Assembly (NCBI GenBank): GCA_013375495.1
Contig: JABXKC010000039.1
Span: forward strand, 1 to 28,514
Length of the DNA stretch: 28,514 nucleotides
Reading direction: 5' to 3'
Origin: Promethearchaeota archaeon
GTDB lineage: Archaea; Asgardarchaeota; Lokiarchaeia; Sigynarchaeales; SOKP01
Position numbers and translations under genes: made by a program. Shown one piece after another: positions 23,155 to 28,514 of this stretch (within the stretch, counting starts at the first letter, position 1; every line of letters starts with the position of its first letter). Below the pieces are notes generated by a model. That model was not told the origin of the DNA. It was given only the letters and a program-made list of their open reading frames with translations, and ran no database searches.

Positions 23155-25155
23155 GTGTTAATCATTACAAATAAAAAAAAATTATGGGAACCCTCCGAAG
23201 AATGGATCAAAAACGCAGAAGCTACTCGATTTATCGATTTCGTCAATAAAGAATACAATCAAATAATAAAAGGGGCAAAAGATTTATATAGATGGTCCGT
23301 TGAAAAGATTTCCGATTTTTGGGACGCAGTTTGGAAATTTTCAGGTATAATTTCTTCCCAGCCATATGATAAGGTAGTTGAAGACATAAATGTTTTTCCC
23401 GGAACTAAATGGTTCCCTGGAACGAAATTAAATTTCGCGGAAAACTTATTGAAGTATAAAGATGACCAACTAGCATTTGTTTTCCAAGGAGAAACGAAGG
23501 TATCAAAACAGACAACTTATAAGGAGTTAAATAAAACTGTAGCTCGCCTAGCGAAATCTCTCAAAAATATGGGGATTAAAGTAGGAGATCGAGTAGTATC
23601 TTACATACCAAACTTAATAGAAACACCAATTGCGATGCTGGCAGCAACAGCCATTGGGGCAACTTGGGCGTCATGTGGTGCTGAATTACAACCTAGCGCT
23701 GTTATAGATAGATTTGGTCAAATCGAGCCAAAAGTCTTATTTACTGTAGATGGCTATTTCTATAGAGACAGAGAATTCAACATCATTTCAAATATAAAAA
23801 CAGTAGTTGAGGCGATTCCATCTATCGAAAAAGTTATCGTTGTTTCTTACATATCTCAAAATAAACCAGATATCAGTAGTATTTCTAACGCCGTCCATTG
23901 GGATGAATTTATATCCAAAGATGAGGAACCAACTTTAGAATTTGAACAATTACCGTTTGATCATCCCCTATATGTTATGTTCTCTTCTGGGACAACGGGA
24001 GCACCCAAATGTCTTGTTCAGAGTGCCGGTGGTATATTAATCAATCATTTAAAGGAACTTATCCTTTCAACTGATTGCAAAAGAAGCGATGCACTCACTT
24101 ATATCACAGCTCCTTCTTGGATGATGTGGAATTGGCTCATTAGTGGACTAGCAGTGGGTTGTACAATATTTCTATACGATGGTAATCCTCTTTATCCTGA
24201 ACCATTGAGATTCTTTGAATTAATAGAAAAGCATAAAATATCTATTTTTGGTACTAGTGCTGCGTATATTCATTATTTAATGGGGCTTGGTGTTAGACCC
24301 GCCGAGAAATATGATCTAAGCAAGTTAAGAGAAATTTCACAGACAGCATCAACGCTTTCTCCAGAAGGATTTGAATATGTTTATAAAGAAATTAAGAAAG
24401 ATCTCTTTTTTAATTCGATCAGTGGAGGAACTGACATTAATGGTTGTTTTGCGGGAGCTATTCCAATTCTACCCGTTTATTCCGGTGAATTACAAGGTAG
24501 AGCATTGGCAATGAAGGTAGAGTCTTATTCAGAAAAAGCCGAACCAATTGAGGATATACAAGCAGAACTAGTATGTGAAGTACCAGCGCCTTCTATGCCA
24601 ATTTATTTCTGGGGTGACGACGATAACATGACAAAATACAAAGCAGCTTATTTCGATTATTATAAAGATGTAGGTAAAATGGTCTGGAGACATGGTGATT
24701 ATGTTGTAATTCATAGCGATACGGGGGGAATAACTTTTTGGGGCAGATCAGATGCGGTTTTAAAGCCTTCTGGTGTTAGAATTGGAACTGCAGAGATTTA
24801 TAATGTGGTTGAACAAATTCCTGAAATAGCAGATAGTCTAGTTATCGGACAAAAATGGGAAGGAGATATTCGTATTATTATGTTTGTCTTACTAAATGAT
24901 GGTTTTGAACTCAACGATGATTTAAAAATTAAAATTAGACAAATAATACGAGAAAAAACCTCACCTCGACATGTTCCAAAGTTGATTTTTCAAACACCTC
25001 CAGACGGCATTCCTTACACCTTTAGTAACAAAAAAGTTGAAATAGCGGTGACAAAAATCATCCATGGAATATCAGTGGCCAACAGAAGCGCACTTAGAAA
25101 CCCAGAATCATTAGATTTCTATGAGAAAATGAGAGAAGAACTTCAAAACTTTTAA
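23155..25155 (+). CDS. Acetoacetyl-CoA synthetase
   Basis: This 666-residue ANL-superfamily acyl-CoA synthetase has the N-terminal AACS pattern: LWEPSEEWIKNA, WSVEKISDFWDAVWKFSGI, GTKWFPGTKLNFAENLL. The AMP-binding P-loop is FSSGTTGAPK (276-285). SGGTDINGCF is the A5-type motif. WRHGDYVVIHSDTGGITFWGRSDA is the region of the adenylate-binding Asp and hinge. SNKKVE (624-629) holds the catalytic Lys, and TKIIHG.S...N..ALRNPESLDFY is the AACS-type tail. The reaction is acetoacetate + ATP + CoA to acetoacetyl-CoA (EC 6.2.1.16), though related acids cannot be excluded. The start is GTG 23155; an in-frame TAA (23149-23151) prevents an earlier one. It is divergent from the CoA-transferase genes. Two remnants of a second copy lie at 20928 and 28052. 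Confidence 0.88.
   Translation: MLIITNKKKLWEPSEEWIKNAEATRFIDFVNKEYNQIIKGAKDLYRWSVEKISDFWDAVWKFSGIISSQPYDKVVEDINVFPGTKWFPGTKLNFAENLLKYKDDQLAFVFQGETKVSKQTTYKELNKTVARLAKSLKNMGIKVGDRVVSYIPNLIETPIAMLAATAIGATWASCGAELQPSAVIDRFGQIEPKVLFTVDGYFYRDREFNIISNIKTVVEAIPSIEKVIVVSYISQNKPDISSISNAVHWDEFISKDEEPTLEFEQLPFDHPLYVMFSSGTTGAPKCLVQSAGGILINHLKELILSTDCKRSDALTYITAPSWMMWNWLISGLAVGCTIFLYDGNPLYPEPLRFFELIEKHKISIFGTSAAYIHYLMGLGVRPAEKYDLSKLREISQTASTLSPEGFEYVYKEIKKDLFFNSISGGTDINGCFAGAIPILPVYSGELQGRALAMKVESYSEKAEPIEDIQAELVCEVPAPSMPIYFWGDDDNMTKYKAAYFDYYKDVGKMVWRHGDYVVIHSDTGGITFWGRSDAVLKPSGVRIGTAEIYNVVEQIPEIADSLVIGQKWEGDIRIIMFVLLNDGFELNDDLKIKIRQIIREKTSPRHVPKLIFQTPPDGIPYTFSNKKVEIAVTKIIHGISVANRSALRNPESLDFYEKMREELQNF
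25058..25124 (+). repeat. 67-base perfect repeat, copy 1 (inside acetoacetyl-CoA synthetase)
   Basis: This block begins TCATCCATGGAATATCAGTG and is identical to 28347-28413. The flanking homologous sequence on both sides differs at many silent sites, so the identical tract is sharply bounded. Confidence 0.9.
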
Positions 25156-25163
25156 AATTCATT

Positions 25164-25178
25164 CTTTTTTATTTTTTA
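25164..25178 (+). terminator. T-run terminator after acetoacetyl-CoA synthetase
   Basis: Two 6-T runs (25165-25170 and 25172-25177) occur within 25 bases of the synthetase stop codon. They are consistent with archaeal termination. Confidence 0.35.
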
Positions 25179-25247
25179 AATGATATTCCGATAAATATAA
25201 TTTAACCTAACTACTAATAAATTATTAAAAATCAGAGGAATAAAAAA

Positions 25248-26243
25248 GTGTATTTTTATTGGGCGATCATTGCTCCAATTTTACCAGCTTTAGCAATATT
25301 TTTAAGTGCAGTTTTAATTAAAGAGAAGAAAAGACTTAGAATAATATTATTAAGTATAATATCTGTTTTTAACATATACATTTCTTTTAACCTTATTAAT
25401 ATATTTCGAAGAGATTATAATGGAGACTTTTCCATATTTCCCTTAAGTAATTATATTGCGTACCTAATTATAGTAAATGTTGTGTTTCTATCGTTTTCCC
25501 TTTTAATCCTAATGAAATTAGATGCATTTAAAGAAAATCGCTTCATAATCAGTGTTCAATCTTTTTTCTGTAAGTTAAAAAAAAGTATATTTATGCTTGA
25601 GAAAACTACTGATAAGCTTCTATCAATTTTCTTACTTATATGTCTATTTTATATTGTGGGTTTTTTAAATGTTTACATTCACGAATTTGGTCATGCAATG
25701 GCAGATGTTTTAGTTGGAACCTATTATATAGAAATCAGAATTAATTTCTTTCTCCAAGGTTGGGCGTCTGGACATCTGATGGGGGATGATGAATTTCTTC
25801 TTCTTAAAGCTAATATAATTTCATTCGGGGGGTTAGTTGCAGAATGTGTGTTTGCATCAATTTCATTATTTATTATCTTACGGAAAAAAGAAAAGAATAG
25901 TTTCACATGGCTTTTATCGATTGTAATTTCAATGCTTATTTTAAATCGAGTCCTGCTTTATTTCACGTTTCCTCAATTTTTCAATATAAGGAGTGATGTG
26001 CTATCACTTGTGAATACAGGATGGGATTCTTGGATTATTTTCTTCATTTTCTTTCCATTCTTAATCATGACATTCGCGCTCACGTTAAAGTTGATGTCAA
26101 GATTATACAAAACTAGTTTAAAGAGCAGCAAAAAATTTATAGGTATTTATTTCCTTAGTTTAACATCATACATAGTTGTTTTAAATATATTAAGATTAAT
26201 TGATGAATTTATTACTCCATTAGTATCGTTTAGTTTTTATTGA
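25248..26243 (+). CDS. M50-type (site-2-protease-like) membrane metalloprotease, putative
   Basis: This 331-residue protein has about seven to eight hydrophobic segments (roughly 5-24, 32-50, 67-90, 125-142, 188-210, 221-240, 262-283, 298-318). VYIHEFGHAMADVLVG at 142-157 gives an HExxH zinc motif (H145, E146, H149) at the end of a membrane span, as in the M50/M50B families. GGLVAECVFA at 194-203 resembles the following conserved GG/GP helix. RSDVLSLVN has D250 as a possible third ligand. It is likely an intramembrane protease acting on membrane-anchored proteins; the target is unknown. The start is GTG 25248 with GAGGA at 25235-25239. It converges on the beta-helix surface protein gene. Confidence 0.7.
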   Translation: MYFYWAIIAPILPALAIFLSAVLIKEKKRLRIILLSIISVFNIYISFNLINIFRRDYNGDFSIFPLSNYIAYLIIVNVVFLSFSLLILMKLDAFKENRFIISVQSFFCKLKKSIFMLEKTTDKLLSIFLLICLFYIVGFLNVYIHEFGHAMADVLVGTYYIEIRINFFLQGWASGHLMGDDEFLLLKANIISFGGLVAECVFASISLFIILRKKEKNSFTWLLSIVISMLILNRVLLYFTFPQFFNIRSDVLSLVNTGWDSWIIFFIFFPFLIMTFALTLKLMSRLYKTSLKSSKKFIGIYFLSLTSYIVVLNILRLIDEFITPLVSFSFY

Positions 26244-26340
26244 AGAAGAAATAAGTAATTGTTCCTTTTAACTAAATTAAGTAGTTAATTATTAAGGAGT
26301 ATGTTTCCACCAACATTCCATTTAAAATTATATCATATTT

Positions 26341-26353
26341 AAAAAAAAAAAAA
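26341..26353 (-). terminator. 13-base oligo-T terminator of the beta-helix protein gene
   Basis: Thirteen As in the plus strand are thirteen Ts in the transcript of the minus-strand gene, 15 bases after its stop. This is a strong archaeal intrinsic terminator candidate in the convergent gap. Confidence 0.55.
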
Positions 26354-26367
26354 GATTTAGAGATTTG

Positions 26368-27897
26368 TTATCTTTTTTTCCATCGATATAAAAATTTCAA
26401 ATAAAATATCCCAACCAGAATTGCCGTAAAGAACCAAAATAAAGGAAATCCAGGAATAACTGAAGGTTCAGAACGTTCGAATATAACAATTGTGAAATTA
26501 ACCCACATTTCTGGGAGAGTATCAACTACTTGATACGTTTGTGTATCATTAAGTTGAATTAAAAAACCATCATTATCAAATTCAGTTAGAAACGACTTAA
26601 ACACACTAAATGAAGAGACAGATGAGTTAACGTGTAGTTCATCACATATTATATAATTATCAATAATATAGCATCTTATCGATTTTTCAAGTTCAATAGT
26701 AGAATCACGGATAGGAGTATATAAGTAAATAGGGATATCAGTATTATTTGTCAAGAGCTTGGTTAATGTACAATCATAAATCTCTGATAAATAGAACCCT
26801 GTATCGCAATTTTTAGCATATAAGTTATCTGCTTTTATTTCAAAACGATGAATAAAAAAGCCAATTTTTTGATTTTCACAAATAATATTCTCTAACATAG
26901 CATTATGACAGTTTTCTATTAATAGTCCAAAACTACAAGGCTCTGTAATATCGAAGTTAAATAAGTGAAGATTATGACATAATATAAAAATCAATTGTCC
27001 ATATTGAGAAGCTTGTTGTCCAGAAATAATTAAATTATCCATATTAAAAAATAAACCAAGAGGTTTTCCATTAACTGTGTTATTTACTAAAGAGATAGAA
27101 CTTATATACCCAGAATCAAATAAGAAACCGCAATTAATAAGTTGATTTTTAATAAGAGATACTGTGTGACTAGCTGATAGCCCTATTGAACAATTTTGAA
27201 TACGACAAAATTCAACAATAGAACCATCACCACCTCCATTTATATAAATTCCAATTCCTCCATATGCTTTAGACTCAAAATCGTAAGGAGCTATTACTGT
27301 AACCCAATTACAATTTGAAATGTTGCACTTAGAAATATTTACCGCAATACCCAACCACCAAATATCTATTCCTATTCCACAATTGTTAATCTCTACACCG
27401 TCAATATTATGTGTATAACCAGTCGAAACTCCTAAACCTAAAAATATCCCAATAGAAATGGAGGAAATTTTACAATTTCGAATTGTAAAATTACCTTCTG
27501 CATTAATATAAATTCCTTTATCTGAATAATTTAATTTATTATGACCATATTGTTCTACAGTTTTTATACCACCCCCTTGAATTTCAATGTTCTCAATAAT
27601 GTAGGGATCTAATTCACTACCATTCCCAGTTATAAATGGATAAAGACCCCAATCACTTGGAGAACTGATATTAATAGGATCGACTAGTGTATAATCAGAT
27701 GTTATTGGAATTTTATATGATTTCTCGTCTATATTTGTAGGGTTTTCTTTAATAGAAGCTCTATTCAAGATTTCAAGGTTTATGCTATTTAAACTTAGAG
27801 ATACTAAAAAAAGGGTTATGCAAAAAATAATAACAAGATTTCTCCTTATCTTTTTATTCTTAAAAATATTGAATTTTCCTTTAATTACTTTATTCAC
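26368..27897 (-). CDS. Parallel beta-helix (PbH1/NosD-like) surface protein with membrane anchors
   Basis: This 509-residue protein has a hydrophobic N-terminal segment (about 20-42: RRNLVIIFCITLFLVSLSL) as signal or anchor and a C-terminal span (about 482-503: FPLFWFFTAILVGIFYL) ended by RWKKR. It is therefore held in the membrane with the bulk outside. The middle (about 75-420) consists of right-handed beta-helix rungs with repeating I-x-N-C and N-x-I patterns (FTIRNCKISSISIGIFLG; VEINNCGIGIDIW; VNISKCNISNCNW; VEFCRIQNCSIGLSASH). N-x-S/T sequons are frequent. The entry NGSELDPYIIENI is the common opening of archaeal and bacterial PbH1 proteins. Such proteins bind or cleave polysaccharides or serve as surface adhesins; no catalytic site is assigned. 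The start is GTG 27897, with AAGG directly in front. Confidence 0.82.
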   Translation of the reverse strand: MNKVIKGKFNIFKNKKIRRNLVIIFCITLFLVSLSLNSINLEILNRASIKENPTNIDEKSYKIPITSDYTLVDPINISSPSDWGLYPFITGNGSELDPYIIENIEIQGGGIKTVEQYGHNKLNYSDKGIYINAEGNFTIRNCKISSISIGIFLGLGVSTGYTHNIDGVEINNCGIGIDIWWLGIAVNISKCNISNCNWVTVIAPYDFESKAYGGIGIYINGGGDGSIVEFCRIQNCSIGLSASHTVSLIKNQLINCGFLFDSGYISSISLVNNTVNGKPLGLFFNMDNLIISGQQASQYGQLIFILCHNLHLFNFDITEPCSFGLLIENCHNAMLENIICENQKIGFFIHRFEIKADNLYAKNCDTGFYLSEIYDCTLTKLLTNNTDIPIYLYTPIRDSTIELEKSIRCYIIDNYIICDELHVNSSVSSFSVFKSFLTEFDNDGFLIQLNDTQTYQVVDTLPEMWVNFTIVIFERSEPSVIPGFPLFWFFTAILVGIFYLKFLYRWKKR

Positions 27898-28051
27898 CTT
27901 TTTATTGGATTTTATAACTCAAGTTTAGTAGGTAAATGTACATATTTAAATATTTATATATTAACCAAAAGAAAGAAAATATTCCGATTAATTCCTTATA
28001 ATAATAGAAAACTAGATAGATTTTTGTTTATTATTTTTTGAATAAGAACCT

Positions 28052-28438
28052 TTGAGACAGAGTGGTAGTGTTAGATTATCACTTATATGGAGATCAAAAT
28101 TAAAAAATCCCGAAATTAGCGATTCGTTGGCAATTGGGCAGAAATACGCCGGAGATATAAGAATTGTCATGTTCGTAATTTTAAACGAGGGTTACGAATT
28201 TAATGACGATCTTAAAGACAAAATCAAGAGCGTAATACGAGAAAAAACTTCACCTAGACATGTACCGAAATTGATTTTTCAAGTACCACCCGAAGGCATT
28301 CCTTACACTTTCAGTGGTAAAAAAGTCGAAATTGCGATTACAAAATTCATCCATGGAATATCAGTGGCCAACAGAAGCGCACTTAGAAACCCAGAATCAT
28401 TAGATTTCTATGAAGAAATCAAAGAGGAATTAAAATAA
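28052..28438 (+). pseudogene. 3' remnant of a second acetoacetyl-CoA synthetase gene
   Basis: From about 28110 the frame gives NPEISDSLAIGQKYAGDIRI and continues to the stop. It is colinear with the last 120 or so residues of the intact synthetase (IPEIADSLVIGQKWEGDIRI onward), including the catalytic-lysine segment SGKKVE. Upstream, a garbled SGSVRL matches SGVRIG but the register and length then slip, so an indel has broken the frame. The whole N-terminal domain is missing. A TTG at 28052 opens the frame, but no ribosome-binding site is evident. Residues are conserved and the stop codon is intact, so decay may be recent. Confidence 0.8.
28347..28413 (+). repeat. 67-base perfect repeat, copy 2 (inside synthetase remnant)
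   Basis: This block is identical base for base to 25058-25124 and in the same orientation, 3.3 kb away. The sequence before and after differs from the intact gene. Confidence 0.9.
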
Positions 28439-28514
28439 GAAAAAATCATTTCTAATTCATTTTGTTTTCATTTTTCTTTTAATAGTAAGTATCAGGATAA
28501 GAATTTTCTTTAGG

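Noticed and set aside
20928..28438. The 7-kb block between the synthetase remnants as a transposon or integrative element
   Set aside because: No transposase, integrase, terminal inverted repeats or tRNA attachment site is visible; the content is metabolic and surface genes. Kept only as a rearrangement observation.
1..28514. tRNA, rRNA or other structured RNA genes
   Set aside because: Each intergenic gap was read for tRNA arm motifs and G+C-rich structured segments typical of RNA genes in AT-rich archaea. None stood out, although small C/D-type RNAs could escape notice by eye.

Overview
The window looks like a fragment of an Asgard (Promethearchaeota, probably Lokiarchaeia-like) genome. 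The evidence is an AT-rich sequence with archaeal TATA-type promoters and oligo-T ends, three eukaryote-like small GTPases within about 8 kb (one Arf-like with an N-terminal longin-type domain), an MCTS1/Tma20-like PUA protein, sequon-rich surface proteins and frequent GTG/TTG starts. The placement is an inference from gene content. No rRNA or tRNA is present to confirm it.

Layout. (1) 1-865, minus strand: the N-terminal part of a DHCR24-like FAD oxidase that runs off the left edge and is richer in G+C than its neighbours. (2) 1075-4645, minus strand: a tight three-gene operon of HAD phosphatase, tandem PlsC-type acyltransferase and DUF2229 CoA-dehydratase-activase-like Fe-S protein. (3) 4856-5704: a CPBP intramembrane protease, followed by a gene-poor stretch with one possible 47-residue ORF. 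(4) 6313-10843, plus strand: an SCP2-like protein, a large membrane-anchored surface protein with a cytoplasmic longin-type domain, and an MFS transporter. (5) 10998-14342, plus strand: a Ras-like GTPase, a tryptophanase with an extra internal segment, and a flavin-reductase/PCP_red fusion. (6) 14467-16574: two small unknown proteins, the PUA protein and a 2H phosphoesterase. (7) 16596-19032: a Rab-like GTPase and a coiled-coil protein on the minus strand, divergent from the longin/Arf-like GTPase on the plus strand. (8) 19122-20876: a phosphohexomutase. (9) 20928-28438: a CoA-metabolism block of a GctAB-type CoA-transferase pair, divergent from an acetoacetyl-CoA synthetase, with a 5' remnant of a second synthetase on the left and a 3' remnant on the right. 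An M50-type membrane protease and a beta-helix surface protein lie inside the block.

How it may work together. The surface protein and the longin-GTPase share the same type of domain, with matching motifs in the same order. This suggests a membrane-to-GTPase signalling module, possibly including the other two GTPases and the coiled-coil protein. The metabolic genes (tryptophanase, CoA transferase, acetoacetyl-CoA synthetase, activase-like protein) fit an organism that ferments amino acids and organic acids. The acyltransferase/phosphatase pair bears on whether Asgard archaea esterify acyl chains.
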